A DNA stretch of 64,000 nt, from contig JANQSN010000063.1 of NCBI GenBank assembly GCA_028284045.1, forward strand, positions 1 through 64,000. The letters run 5' to 3'. Of the stretch, positions 16,397 through 25,283 are shown piece after piece. The stretch is from Alphaproteobacteria bacterium (lineage in GTDB: Bacteria; Pseudomonadota; Alphaproteobacteria; DSM-16000; Inquilinaceae). Numbering within the stretch: position 1 is the stretch's first letter; every line of letters begins with the position of its first letter. The position numbers were made by a program, and so were the translations under genes. The notes beneath the pieces are model-generated. The model saw only the letters and a program-made list of their open reading frames with translations. It searched no databases and was not told where the DNA came from.

Positions 16397-17968
16397 ATGG
16401 CGGCACCTTTTGACCAGAACGACGACAGCGTCGTCGTCATCATCGGCTCCGGCGCGGGCGGCGGCACGCTGGCCAACGAGCTGGCCCAGAAGGGCATCGA
16501 CGTGGTGGTGCTGGAGGCCGGCGGCCGGCACCTGCCGGAAGACTACGTCAACGACGAATGGGACAGCTTCGCCCAGCTCGCCTGGCTGGACATGCGCACC
16601 ACCTCCGGCGGCTGGCGGGTCGCCCGCGACTTCCCCAATCTGCCGGCCTGGATCGTCAAGGCGGTGGGCGGGTCGACGACCCATTGGGCCGGCGCCTCGC
16701 TGCGCTTCCAGGAGCATGAATGGCGGGTGCTCAGCGAGTATGGGTCGATCCCCGGCGCCAACCTGCTCGACTGGCCGATCACCGCGGCGGAGATGGACCC
16801 GTGGTATGCCGCGGCCGAGCACAAGATGGGCGTGACCCGCACCAACGGCATCCCCGGCCTGCCCGGCAACAACAACTTCAAGGTGATGGAGGCCGGGGCC
16901 AAGGCGCTGGGCTATCAGGACGTCCATACCGGCCGGATGGCGATCAACAGCGAGATCCGCGACGGGCGGACCTATTGCCACCAGCTCGGCTTCTGCTTCC
17001 AGGGCTGCAAATACGGCGCCAAATGGTCGACCGCCTATACCGAGATCCCGGCGGCGGAGGTCACCGGCCATTGCGAGGTGCGCGAGCACGCCCATGTGCT
17101 GATGATCGAGCATGACGATGCGGGCAAGGTCAGCGGCGTGATCTACGCCGATGCCGACGGCAACCACCAGCGCCAGGCGGCCCGGGTGGTGGCCGTCGCC
17201 GGCAACTCGATCGAGAGCCCGCGGCTTCTGCTGAACTCCGCGTCGGCGATGTTCCCCGACGGTCTGGCGAACTCCTCGGGCCAGGTGGGGCGCAACTACA
17301 TGCGCCACATGACCGGGTCGGTCTACGCCATCTTCGAGCAGCCGGTGCGCATGTGGCGCGGGACCACCATGGCCGGCATCATCACGGACGAGTCGATCAA
17401 CGATCCGGCGCGCGGCTTCGTCGGCGGCTACGAGATGGAGACGCTGTCGATCGGCGTGCCGTTCATGGCCGCCTTCCTCGATCCCGGCGGCTGGGGGCGG
17501 AGCTTCGCCTCGGCCATGGACGGCTATGAGAACATGGCCGGCATGTGGCTGGTCGGCGAGGACATGCCGCAGGCGTCCAACCAGGTGACGCTGCACCCGA
17601 CGCTGACCGACCAGCACGGGATGCCGGTGCCGAACGTGCACTTCACCGACCATCCCAACGACATCGCCATGCGCAACCACGCCTATGCGCAAGGGGCGGC
17701 GGTCTACGAGGCGGTGGGGGCGACCCGCACCTTTCCCACGCCGCCCTACCCGTCGACCCACAATCTCGGCACCAACCGGATGGCGGAGAACCCGCGCGAC
17801 GGCGTGGTCAACAAATGGGGCCAGGCGCACGACGTGGCGAACCTGTTCATCTCCGACGGCTCGCAGTTCACCACCGGTGCGGCGGAGAACCCGACCCTGA
17901 CCATCGTCGCGCTGGCGATCCGCCAGGCCGACCACATCGCCTCGCAGATGGCGGCGGGGACGTTGTAG
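16397..17968 (+). CDS. GMC-family FAD oxidoreductase (dehydrogenase large subunit)
   Basis: 523-residue glucose-methanol-choline oxidoreductase. The FAD loop IIGSGAGGGTLANELA is at about residues 14-29, the ATWA-like segment near 90-110 reads GGSTTHWAGAS, and the C-terminal catalytic region has HNLGTNRM followed by GAAENPTLTI, matching the His/Asn pair of the family. It has no signal of its own and pairs with the Tat-signal small subunit upstream, so it is probably exported by hitch-hiking and oxidises a sugar or polyol in the periplasm. The usual third, cytochrome c, subunit is not encoded next door. Substrate unknown. Confidence 0.92.
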   Translation: MAAPFDQNDDSVVVIIGSGAGGGTLANELAQKGIDVVVLEAGGRHLPEDYVNDEWDSFAQLAWLDMRTTSGGWRVARDFPNLPAWIVKAVGGSTTHWAGASLRFQEHEWRVLSEYGSIPGANLLDWPITAAEMDPWYAAAEHKMGVTRTNGIPGLPGNNNFKVMEAGAKALGYQDVHTGRMAINSEIRDGRTYCHQLGFCFQGCKYGAKWSTAYTEIPAAEVTGHCEVREHAHVLMIEHDDAGKVSGVIYADADGNHQRQAARVVAVAGNSIESPRLLLNSASAMFPDGLANSSGQVGRNYMRHMTGSVYAIFEQPVRMWRGTTMAGIITDESINDPARGFVGGYEMETLSIGVPFMAAFLDPGGWGRSFASAMDGYENMAGMWLVGEDMPQASNQVTLHPTLTDQHGMPVPNVHFTDHPNDIAMRNHAYAQGAAVYEAVGATRTFPTPPYPSTHNLGTNRMAENPRDGVVNKWGQAHDVANLFISDGSQFTTGAAENPTLTIVALAIRQADHIASQMAAGTL

Positions 17969-18092
17969 AGCGGGCGCGGCCGGGGCGGCGGCATTTTCGC
18001 TGCCGTCTCGGACCCAGCCCACGAGTCAGGCGTGGAGGTCTTGGCAAGCGCTGAAGGTGACCAACACGTCGACCCGGTGGCCGGTTCGGTGG

Positions 18093-18308
18093 TCATCGCT
18101 CAGGTAGGTCTTGGCCGCGCCGATCGGTCTCGACCAAGCCGGCGATACGGTTGTGCACGGCCTGCTTGTCGGGGAAGAACCAGCCGCTGAGCCACAAGAC
18201 CACCGCGATGCCGATCAGCAGACAGAATACGCTCATCACCATCATCAGCCCGATAAGCGCCAAGGCGGGCCCTGGTATCAGGATGAGTGCCCAATACCCG
18301 GTGATCAT
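18093..18308 (-). CDS. Small hypothetical membrane protein
   Basis: 71-residue frame with one long or two close hydrophobic helices (about residues 5-45: ILIPGPALALIGLMMVMSVF and LLIGIAVVLWLSGWFF) and a charged C-terminal tail. The upstream sequence is G-rich but has no strong ribosome site. It lies between the GMC gene and a GNAT gene. No family recognised; coding status is moderately supported by its amino-acid composition. Confidence 0.4.
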   Translation of the reverse strand: MITGYWALILIPGPALALIGLMMVMSVFCLLIGIAVVLWLSGWFFPDKQAVHNRIAGLVETDRRGQDLPER

Positions 18309-18339
18309 GCCGGCCCGCCCGGCCGCGCGCCGCCAACCG

Positions 18340-18765
18340 TTACGGTGTTTTGAAGAATTGCTCTGGGTCGCCGGTGTCTAGGCCATCCAGCTCACCGCAA
18401 TACCGCCAACCTGATTTCTCCAACAAGGCACGCATTGCAGCGTTGGACCGGTTGGTCGACGTCCAAGTTCCCTGCCGTCCTTGGCTGTTGAACGAGAGCA
18501 AGCTGAATCCCAGGCCACATCTCCTGGCTCTTGGGTCGACGATGAGCAATGAAATAAAGGGCTTCTCAAAGAAGTATTGATGATCGAGGCAGCAAAAAGC
18601 TCGAATCTCGTTTTGTTGGGTCGCTACGCTCAGGCCGCCGCGTGCAGCAACGGACAAGATGTACTTAGATCGGTATTCAGATCCGATCGCCATCTCATCT
18701 ACTGCAATCGCACGATCGATTTCGGATTGCGTCGTTGCCCATCGCGTTGTCAACACACCATCCAC
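18340..18765 (-). CDS. GNAT-family N-acetyltransferase
   Basis: 141-residue acyltransferase-like protein. Motif A, the acetyl-CoA pyrophosphate loop, is seen as ISLLIVDPRARRCGLG (about residues 71-86), and motif B as STNRSNAAMRALLEKSGW near 101-118. It would move an acetyl group from acetyl-CoA to an unidentified amine. Base composition is less GC-rich than in neighbouring genes, and a palindromic repeat element abuts its 5' side, so this may be an acquired patch. Confidence 0.78.
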   Translation of the reverse strand: MDGVLTTRWATTQSEIDRAIAVDEMAIGSEYRSKYILSVAARGGLSVATQQNEIRAFCCLDHQYFFEKPFISLLIVDPRARRCGLGFSLLSFNSQGRQGTWTSTNRSNAAMRALLEKSGWRYCGELDGLDTGDPEQFFKTP

Positions 18766-18773
18766 AATTCGTC

Positions 18774-18916
18774 AGTGTCCGTTTGAGATTGCCATGGCCG
18801 GGCCTCTCCCCCGCCCGGCCCCCCAACGACAGTATCCTGGAATGGGGAGCCGGGCGGGGGAGAGGGCCGGCGTCGGCCGGGAGAATGGGGCTTTGCCCCA
18901 TTCTCAAACGGACACT
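18774..18916. repeat. 143-base MITE-like palindromic element
   Basis: The ends are a perfect 15-base inverted repeat (AGTGTCCGTTTGAGA and its complement). Inside, a second imperfect palindrome rich in CTCCCCCGCCCGGC folds around a CAGTATCCTGGAAT core. There is no coding capacity. A related core recurs at 51708-51770 and a lone copy of the 15-base end, with one mismatch, at 46890-46904, so this is a dispersed family. Structure and size fit a miniature inverted-repeat element or large REP unit. Confidence 0.7.
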
Positions 18917-18941
18917 CAGCAGTCATGAGCGGATCCGGACC

Positions 18942-20147
18942 CTAAGTCAGATGGTGGTGGGCGCGGTAGTCTTCGGCCTGCATCTCGACGATGCGGCTGA
19001 TCGTGCGCTCGAACTCGAATTGGTGGGTCTCCAGCGCGCTCAGACGGTCGGGCGGGGCCTCGGCCGCCAGCACGGCATAGGCGCGGTGCTCGTAGAGCGC
19101 GTCGATCAGGGTGATGAAGCGCTTCGCCTCGTTGCGCAGCGCCTCGGTGAAGCGCGGCACGCCGTCCACCAGCACCGTGTGGAAATGGGTGGCCAGCGCC
19201 AGATAGTCCGCCGCCCCCAGGGGCCGCGCGCACAGACTGTCGAAGTCGAACCAGGCGACGCCGCCGGCCGCCCGCGGCACCGTCAGCGTGCGGCCCTTCA
19301 AGATCAGGTCGAAGGGTTTGGGATCCCGCTCCCCCGTCAGATCGGCGAAGGTGCGGGCCAGCGCCGCGGAGGCCTGTCGCCCCAGAGGGTGGTGATAGAG
19401 GCTCGCCCCCTTCAGCCGGTCGAGCCGGTAGTCGACGCCGTGGTCGAGCTCCAGCACATCCGTGCGCGCCTTCAGGAGCTGAATGAACGGCACGAACAGA
19501 TGGCGCTGCAGGCCGTCCTTGTAGAGGTCGTCGGGCGCCCAGTTCGACGTCGCCACCATGACCACGCCGAGGTCGAACAGCCGGGTGAACAGCCGAGCGA
19601 GGATCATCGCGTCGGCGATGTCGACGACGTGGAACTCGTCGAAGCACACCAGGCTCATCTCGCCGGCCAGGGCCTGCGCCAGAAGGGCGACGTCGTCCCC
19701 GGCCTTCTCGCCGCGGGGCCGCGGCGTCCGTCCGCTGCGCCAGCCATGCAGGCGGTCATGCACCTCCGCCATGAAGGCGTGGAAATGCACCCGCCGCTTC
19801 GCCGCCACCGGCGCGCCGTCGAAGAACAGGTCCATCAGCAGCGATTTGCCGCGCCCGACGCCGCCGAACAGGTAGAGGCCCTGCGGCGCATCGGCCTTGG
19901 GCCGCCGGGCGAGGCCGAGGCGGGCGCGCCAGCCGGCCGGCCCCGAATCGGCCCGGTAGCCGGCCAGCGCGTGGTGCAGGCTCTCCAGTTTCTCTGCCGC
20001 GAGTTCCTGTTCCGGATCGGGGCGGAGCTGGCCCGACCGCCGGAGCGTGCGGTAGCGGGCGATCGGCCCGTCGCCGGGCGCGCCCTGCCCGTCGCGCGGA
20101 TGGGGTCCGCCGTCCGCTGCCCCGGCCTGATTGCTGGCGCCGTCCAT
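18942..20147 (-). CDS. zapE: Cell division/stress ATPase of the AFG1/ZapE family
   Basis: 401-residue AAA-like ATPase. Walker A GGVGRGKS is at residues 95-102 and Walker [10 protein letters not shown] about 90 residues later, followed by a sensor region [19 protein letters not shown] typical of AFG1/ZapE. In E. coli ZapE binds the Z-ring under low oxygen; the mitochondrial relative AFG1 handles respiratory subunits. The ATG at 20147 is chosen because the family similarity begins soon after it; the open frame upstream to 20423 is low-complexity. Monocistronic, with a repeat element immediately downstream. Confidence 0.88.
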   Translation of the reverse strand: MDGASNQAGAADGGPHPRDGQGAPGDGPIARYRTLRRSGQLRPDPEQELAAEKLESLHHALAGYRADSGPAGWRARLGLARRPKADAPQGLYLFGGVGRGKSLLMDLFFDGAPVAAKRRVHFHAFMAEVHDRLHGWRSGRTPRPRGEKAGDDVALLAQALAGEMSLVCFDEFHVVDIADAMILARLFTRLFDLGVVMVATSNWAPDDLYKDGLQRHLFVPFIQLLKARTDVLELDHGVDYRLDRLKGASLYHHPLGRQASAALARTFADLTGERDPKPFDLILKGRTLTVPRAAGGVAWFDFDSLCARPLGAADYLALATHFHTVLVDGVPRFTEALRNEAKRFITLIDALYEHRAYAVLAAEAPPDRLSALETHQFEFERTISRIVEMQAEDYRAHHHLT

Positions 20148-20512
20148 GTGTATCTCGTCGTCATGCTTGACGTTTCGGGCCGCAGTATGCCGCAGTGCAG
20201 CAAGCCTTGTCCAAGCGCCCGTCGCGGCCCGGGACCGTTGCCTGCCCGGCAAGACAGCCGTTTCCGGCCGAATTGTTGCGCAGGCTCGATGATCCGGCGA
20301 TACTGCATCGCAACCATAAGGTCCGGCCGGGCGTGTCGGGTCGGCCGTTTCTCGCCTGAGAGCAGGCGGTGCGGCTGGCGCCGCTCGCGCGTCAAGGCCG
20401 GCGCCAACAGGGATGGGTGTCACTGGGATCGTCCTCGGGCCGGACCGGCGGTTGAGCCGGGGCGGAACGGCGGGTGTCGAGTCGCCGTGACCCCCTTTGC
20501 GGGGACAGGGTC
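20148..20512. other. Divergent intergenic region without a recognised gene
   Basis: This 365-base stretch lies between the zapE-like gene (leftward) and a LysR gene (rightward). It must hold promoters for both. I see no convincing -35/-10 pair, hairpin or conserved short frame. Confidence 0.4.
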
Positions 20513-21409
20513 ATGGATTGGGACAAGCTGCGGGTCTTTCATGCCGTGGCGGATGCCGGCAGCTTCACGCATGCCGGCGAGAAGCTGAATCTCAGCCAGT
20601 CGGCGGTCAGCCGGCAGATCAGCGCGCTGGAAGAAAGCCTGAACGTGCCGCTGTTCCACCGGCACGCCCGTGGCCTGCTGCTGACCGAGCAGGGCGAGCT
20701 GCTCTACCGCACCGCCCGCGACGTCTTCGCCAAGCTGTCGATGGCGGAAAGTCAGCTCCAGGAAAGCCGGGAGAAGGCGCAAGGCCCGCTGCGCATCACC
20801 ACGACGGTCGCCTTCGGGTCGGGCTGGCTGACGCCGCGGGTGCGCGAGTTCCTGACGCTCTATCCGGATATCGAGCTGGCGGTGCTGATCGACGATGCGG
20901 AAGTCGACCTCGGCATGCGTCATGCCGATGCGGCGATTCGCTTCACCCAGCCGCGCCAACCCGATCTGATCCAGCGCCATCTGACCACCGTCGGGCTGCA
21001 CATCTACGGGTCGGTCGACTATCTGAAGCGGCGCGGCATCCCGCAGACCATGGACGATCTGGCCCAGCATGACCTGATCATCTTCGGCTATGGCAGCCGG
21101 CCGCCGGCGGAGAACGTCAACTGGCTGGTCGAGGTCGGCGATCCTGCACCGGGCACGCGCAAGGTGGTGCTGGAGGTGAACAACCAATACGCCATCTACC
21201 GCGCGGTCAGCAGCGGTCTCGGCCTGGCCGCGCTGCCCGACTTCATGGTCAATCAGAGCCAGAACCTGGTGCGCGTCCTGCCGCAGATCGCCGGCCCGCC
21301 GGCAGAGGCCTATTTCGTGTATGCGGAGGAGCTGAAGCACTCCAAGCGGATTGCGGTATTCCGCGATTTTCTCGTCCGAAAGGTGCAGGAAAGCCGGTTC
21401 AACGGGTGA
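20513..21409 (+). CDS. LysR-family transcriptional regulator
   Basis: 298-residue regulator with an N-terminal winged helix (VFHAVADAGSFTHAGEKLNLSQSAVS at about residues 8-33, then RQISALEESLNVPLFHRHARG). The effector domain opens with GPLRITTTVAFGSGWL. The ATG at 20513 opens the usual MDWDKLRVFH start; a frame open to 20474 adds only non-conserved residues. This type, often found alone in Rhodospirillales, has no obvious target gene here; the divergent zapE-like gene is possible but unproven. Confidence 0.9.
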   Translation: MDWDKLRVFHAVADAGSFTHAGEKLNLSQSAVSRQISALEESLNVPLFHRHARGLLLTEQGELLYRTARDVFAKLSMAESQLQESREKAQGPLRITTTVAFGSGWLTPRVREFLTLYPDIELAVLIDDAEVDLGMRHADAAIRFTQPRQPDLIQRHLTTVGLHIYGSVDYLKRRGIPQTMDDLAQHDLIIFGYGSRPPAENVNWLVEVGDPAPGTRKVVLEVNNQYAIYRAVSSGLGLAALPDFMVNQSQNLVRVLPQIAGPPAEAYFVYAEELKHSKRIAVFRDFLVRKVQESRFNG

Positions 21410-21689
21410 GGCGGGCACGCCGGGCGATTTACCGAAATCGCGCGCCGGGCCCGTGATCTCAAGTAATCGCCGGTAGCGAATCGCCGGTTCCCCGTTGCGA
21501 CTCTCCCCGATCCGCTGTTGGACGGCGGCGGCGCCAAGACTCCGGCAAAAATGCCTGATAATGGCGGTCGCGAATACGATCGGATGAGCGGTTGGAGGGC
21601 CGGCACCTTTAGGTTTTCGGAAGCTATGCAGTTTACGCATATTAGAACTTCTACAAAATCAATGGCTGGACGCCGGGCGCCAACTCATA

Positions 21690-21837
21690 TTGAGCCCTGG
21701 GTGTGTCGCTTCCCGACACGCCTGGAGCCTCGCGGTGTTTGTCCCGCGGGGCGGGGCCTTCGGGTCCTACGTCTCCCAGACGTGAAGCCTCCCTGTTCAA
21801 CTCGCCGCTGGTCCCACCGGACCGGCGGCTTTTTTTT
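21690..21837 (+). ncRNA. Structured small RNA, possibly 6S RNA
   Basis: About 148 bases of non-coding sequence rich in nested hairpins: GTGTCG/CGACAC at 21703-21719, a UUCG tetraloop hairpin at 21744-21757, and ACGTCT-CCC-AGACGT at 21759-21773, ending in an intrinsic terminator. The segment GAAGCCTCCCTGTTCAA, able to pair loosely with TTGAGCCCTGG at the 5' end, together with the overall length, recalls alphaproteobacterial 6S RNA, which binds the sigma-70 RNA polymerase. Identity is tentative: the fold is visible, the family assignment is from memory. It could instead be the structured leader of the FkbM gene that follows. Confidence 0.45.
21804..21837 (+). terminator. Strong intrinsic terminator
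   Basis: An 11-bp stem (GCCGCTGGTCC with GGACCGGCGGC, one wobble pair) around a CACC loop is followed by eight T residues. It is the clearest Rho-independent terminator in the window and ends the structured RNA just before the FkbM gene. Confidence 0.88.
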
Positions 21838-21864
21838 GCGCCGGCGGCGCCGGCCCGGCCGGGG

Positions 21865-22650
21865 ATGGCGATGAGCCTCGATCCGGCGATGGCAGCCGGC
21901 GGGCGGGTGCCGCTGGCGGCTTGGGCCGGGCTGGCGCGCTCTCTCTATCTCTATTACGGACAACCTTGGACGATCGGGCGGCTCGCCCGCTTCTATGCCG
22001 GGATGGTCGGGCCGGGGGATCTCGCGTTCGACATCGGCGCGCATGTCGGCAACCGGACCCGGGCGCTGCGGCGCGCGGGGGCGGCCGTGGTGGCGGTGGA
22101 GCCGCAGACGCTGTTCCACGGCTTCCTCGCCCGTACCCTGCCGCGCGATGGCGTGACGCTGGTCCGCGCGGCGATCGGGGCGGCGGCGGGGACGGCGACG
22201 CTGGCGGTGTCCAGCCGCCATCCGACGGTGACGACTGGCGCGGCCGACTGGCGGGCCGCGGTGTCGGACGCCGACGGCTTCCGCCAGGTGGTCTGGGACC
22301 GGGCGGAGCGGGTGCCCCAGACCACGCTCGACCGGCTGATCGCCGCGCATGGCGTGCCGCGATTCGTGAAGATCGACGTGGAGGGGATGGAGCCGGAGAT
22401 CCTCGCCGGCCTCAGCCAGCCGCTGGCCTGGGTGGCGATGGAGTACATCCCGGCCTCCCTGTCCCACACCGCAGCGGCCGTGGCGCGTCTCGACCGCCTC
22501 GGCGCCTATCGCTGGAACCTGATCCCCGGCGAGGCCACGCACTTCGCCTGGGACGACTGGAAGACCTCGGCCGCGGCGCTGGACGCCCTGGCCGTCCAGG
22601 CCCGCGACGGCCGGTCGGGCGACCTGTACGCGCGGTTGGATGCGGGGTAG
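21865..22650 (+). CDS. FkbM-family SAM-dependent methyltransferase
   Basis: 261-residue methyltransferase. The SAM-binding motif I reads LAFDIGAHVGNRTRAL, followed by an acidic strand end (VVAVEPQ); the FkbM signature later shows FVKIDVEGMEPEILAGL. The family methylates hydroxyl groups of sugars or polyketides, often in surface polysaccharide pathways. ATG at 21865 or 21871 are both possible; a frame open further upstream runs through the RNA terminator and is unlikely. No glycan genes are adjacent, so the substrate is unknown. Confidence 0.86.
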   Translation: MAMSLDPAMAAGGRVPLAAWAGLARSLYLYYGQPWTIGRLARFYAGMVGPGDLAFDIGAHVGNRTRALRRAGAAVVAVEPQTLFHGFLARTLPRDGVTLVRAAIGAAAGTATLAVSSRHPTVTTGAADWRAAVSDADGFRQVVWDRAERVPQTTLDRLIAAHGVPRFVKIDVEGMEPEILAGLSQPLAWVAMEYIPASLSHTAAAVARLDRLGAYRWNLIPGEATHFAWDDWKTSAAALDALAVQARDGRSGDLYARLDAG

Positions 22651-22669
22651 GCGCCTCGCGCGCGGGTCC

Positions 22670-24727
22670 CTACTGTCCGACCAGCCCGGTCAGGCCAGCG
22701 ACAAATAGGGAGACCAGCAGGAAGCCGACAATGTGCTGGACGTGGAAGTACCCACCACGCCAGCCGGTCGCCCGCCGGAACTTGTGGCTTTCGTCGAGCT
22801 GGAGGAATGGAATAGCCTGATCGAGGCTGTACCAGAACGGCCCGAAAAGCCGGTTCCGCCAGGTCCGGCCCCAGTAGAGCCCGCGATCAGATCGGGCGAT
22901 TGCGGCGCCGATCAGGACCAAAGCCGCCAACTCAATCATTGCCAGCCAAGTGCGATAGCCATAGCCGATGGTGGCCCAGCCGACCCATAGCAGCGCCTCG
23001 GTCGTCCAATGCGTGGGGGACGCATCGCGGCGGTGGTTGTTCGCAGCGATCAGGATCCGGTTCGCCTTGTCAGGGTACCCCTGCGCCCGCAGAGTATCGG
23101 CGAGCTGTTGGAAGGGCTGCGGGAAGTAGCCATCGCCGAAGTTCTCCTGCAGGCCGATCCACTCGATCATCCAACGGACATCCCGGCTGGCCATGGTCCC
23201 GCCGGGGATGGCGTGGAGTCCGCCAAAATCCTCGTAGGTGAAGCCCACGAGGTCGACACGTCCCTGTAGGCCGTCCCAGGCCTCAGGTGTGTCCTGTAGT
23301 GCACCGACGGAGACGTTCCGCAAAGAAAGCTCAGCACCGTCCAGCCATTCCGGCGCCCTCACGCGATCGCTCAGAACCAAGTCGCGACCGACCTGCGTGC
23401 CACTCGCATCGAAACTGCCCGAGAAGCGACTGCCCCGAATCTGCAGGGTCTCACCTATAGTCGCGACTAACAGGCGAACATCCTGAAATTCTGCGCCGTA
23501 TCGGAAAAGAACGGAGTCATTCACGGCCAGCCCGTCCGCGTGGAAGACATCGTTGAAGACGGAACTGTTGGCTTCGAGACTGCCGTTGATCGAGGCGCCT
23601 ATCAGATTGACCTCCTGAAACGCCGCTCTGTCTCGGAAGAAGACGGAACCATTCACGGTCAGCCTGTCCGCGTCGAAGACATCGTTGAAGGTGGACCTGT
23701 CGGCTTCGAGACTGCCGCCGATCGAGGCGCGCCGAAGAATGACGCCTTGAAACTCCGCTCTGTCTCGGAGGAAAACGGAACCATTCACGGTCAGCGCGCT
23801 CGCGTCGAAGACATCGTTGAAGGTGGACCTGTCGGCGTCGAGACTACCGTTGATTGAGGCACCTACCAGATTGACCTCCTGGAACTCCGCACCGTCTCCG
23901 AAGAAAACGGAGCCGTTCACGGTCAGCCCGCTCGCGTTGAAGACACCCTTGAAGGTGGAACTAATGGCTTCGAGATTGCCGCCGATCGAGGCGCGCCGAA
24001 GAATGACCCCTTGGAACTCCGCACCATCTCGGAAGAAAACGGAGCCATTCACGGTCAGCTGGTCCGCGTCGAAGACATCCTTGAAGGCTGAGCCGGTGGC
24101 ACTGAGGCTGCCGCCGATTGTTGCGCCGAGGAGTTCTACCGTCTGAAACTGCGCCTGCCCTCTCAGTATAAGGTCGTGACCGACGCGCATGCGGTAAGCG
24201 ATAACGGAACCGGTGACATGCGAGCCGGCGAGACTGAGGTTGTGGTCGATTTGAAGGTCGTGCGCATAGATGTCGTTCGAGAAGTAACTGTGTGCGACAA
24301 ATAGATCGTGGGCGAAGTGTCCGCCTGAGAGATCCAATGTCTCATCGAACCGAGCGCAGCGAAGATGGACGCCCCGTTGAGTGTAGGCGCTGCGAAAGGG
24401 TTCGTGGAACAGGACAGTTTGGAGGAAGCTGGAGGTGAGGACGCGGTCTTCCGGCCAGTCTTCGCCGTTTGCCGGCTCGCAGTCTCCGCCGGCACCGCCA
24501 CGGCGACGCGAGAGATCCGCCGATCTGCCCAGGCAGATCCGCTCGTTCCACGCCCACTCTTCTTGCTGCGACCATGGTCCCGGTGCGTGGTCGGCGAGCG
24601 GGGTTGGGCACTCAGTCTCGTTGGGAAAAGCCGGCCGCGGCCCCTCCGGCAGGTCGGCCAGGGCGCCAGGCGCAATCGAGAGAGCAATGCTGGTGAGGAG
24701 CGCCAGGCGGCGCCAACCAACGAGCAT
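22670..24727 (-). CDS. Exported beta-helix-type repeat protein with C-terminal membrane domain
   Basis: 685 residues. Signal peptide at 1-24 (ending APGALAD); an N-terminal region with four Cys residues (40, 65, 83 and 124); six 44-residue repeats at 181-444, each with a TVNGSVFF..GAEFQ..L..ASI.GSL pattern that suggests two 22-residue coils of a right-handed beta helix; then a conserved-looking C-terminal part with FQQLADTLRAQGYPDKANRIL, the motif IGYGYRTWL, and two membrane helices (about 590-610 and 664-682). Similar C-terminal parts occur in actinobacterial proteins loosely annotated as membrane-associated oxidoreductases; I see no cofactor site here. It is probably membrane-anchored with the repeat domain outside the cytoplasm. 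Function unknown. Confidence 0.8.
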   Translation of the reverse strand: MLVGWRRLALLTSIALSIAPGALADLPEGPRPAFPNETECPTPLADHAPGPWSQQEEWAWNERICLGRSADLSRRRGGAGGDCEPANGEDWPEDRVLTSSFLQTVLFHEPFRSAYTQRGVHLRCARFDETLDLSGGHFAHDLFVAHSYFSNDIYAHDLQIDHNLSLAGSHVTGSVIAYRMRVGHDLILRGQAQFQTVELLGATIGGSLSATGSAFKDVFDADQLTVNGSVFFRDGAEFQGVILRRASIGGNLEAISSTFKGVFNASGLTVNGSVFFGDGAEFQEVNLVGASINGSLDADRSTFNDVFDASALTVNGSVFLRDRAEFQGVILRRASIGGSLEADRSTFNDVFDADRLTVNGSVFFRDRAAFQEVNLIGASINGSLEANSSVFNDVFHADGLAVNDSVLFRYGAEFQDVRLLVATIGETLQIRGSRFSGSFDASGTQVGRDLVLSDRVRAPEWLDGAELSLRNVSVGALQDTPEAWDGLQGRVDLVGFTYEDFGGLHAIPGGTMASRDVRWMIEWIGLQENFGDGYFPQPFQQLADTLRAQGYPDKANRILIAANNHRRDASPTHWTTEALLWVGWATIGYGYRTWLAMIELAALVLIGAAIARSDRGLYWGRTWRNRLFGPFWYSLDQAIPFLQLDESHKFRRATGWRGGYFHVQHIVGFLLVSLFVAGLTGLVGQ
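23396..24187 (-). repeat. Six in-frame 132-base repeats with a doubled two-unit period
   Basis: These encode the six 44-residue units (residues 181-444) of the repeat membrane protein. Units 2 and 4 share one flavour (GVILRRASIGG) and units 3 and 5 another (EVNL.GASINGSL), so the latest event was duplication of a 264-base pair of units. Units 1 and 6 have diverged more. The length never breaks the reading frame. Confidence 0.85.
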
Positions 24728-24996
24728 GACGGTCAGACGTCACCAGAAAGATGGGCACGCATCGCGACGCCACGCTCTGCGGTCGCCGCGCAACGCGATA
24801 GTCGCCGAAACCGATTCGTTCGCGCGACCGGTGCAGCCGACACGATGAATTCCGGCGAGAGCAAACTAACCACACCCTGCGATCAGACGGGATCTCTATT
24901 TCTCGGATTCGGTAAGGCCAATCGGCTTGACGACGTCGGCACGGCCGGAGGACGGTCGGTGGCAGTGTGCGCTGCGCGATCGCATGGACCGTGCCC

Positions 24997-25275
24997 ATGA
25001 CGCTCGACCGAATCGTCTCCTCCCTCTCCGCCCCGGCACCGGACGGCCCCTCGCCGGTGGAGCGCGCCCGCATGGGGTTCCTGGAGTGGCTGACGGCGCT
25101 GCCGGCCGATGCGGATGTTGCGGCGGCGGCGCGAGAGGCGGACGCCCGCGTCGCCGACAGTGGCGAGACCGGGCCGGCGGTCGAGGCGTTTCGCAAGTTG
25201 CTGCGCGAGGCGACCCAGGCGCCGGCCGCCCCCGCCCGGCGGGGCGGTTTCCGGCGCCGGCGCGGGCCGGCCTGA
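24997..25275 (+). CDS. Small hypothetical protein
   Basis: 92-residue frame starting at the second ATG of a slightly longer open frame (first start 24967). It begins MTLDRIVSSLS, is Ala-rich and helical in the middle, contains the segment GFLEWLTALPADADV, and ends in an Arg-rich tail (RRGGFRRRRGPA) that could bind nucleic acid. It is convergent with rnhA, separated by 8 bases. No family recognised. Coding is supported by codon-like composition and by the lack of any other gene in the space. Confidence 0.5.
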   Translation: MTLDRIVSSLSAPAPDGPSPVERARMGFLEWLTALPADADVAAAAREADARVADSGETGPAVEAFRKLLREATQAPAAPARRGGFRRRRGPA

Positions 25276-25283
25276 TCGGCGGC

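Noticed and set aside
21703-21864. Longer FkbM protein starting inside the structured RNA
   Set aside because: Would translate through a strong intrinsic terminator; the first methyltransferase-like residues come after 21865.
23396-24187. CRISPR array
   Set aside because: Repeats are 132 bases, in frame, contiguous and coding; there are no spacers.
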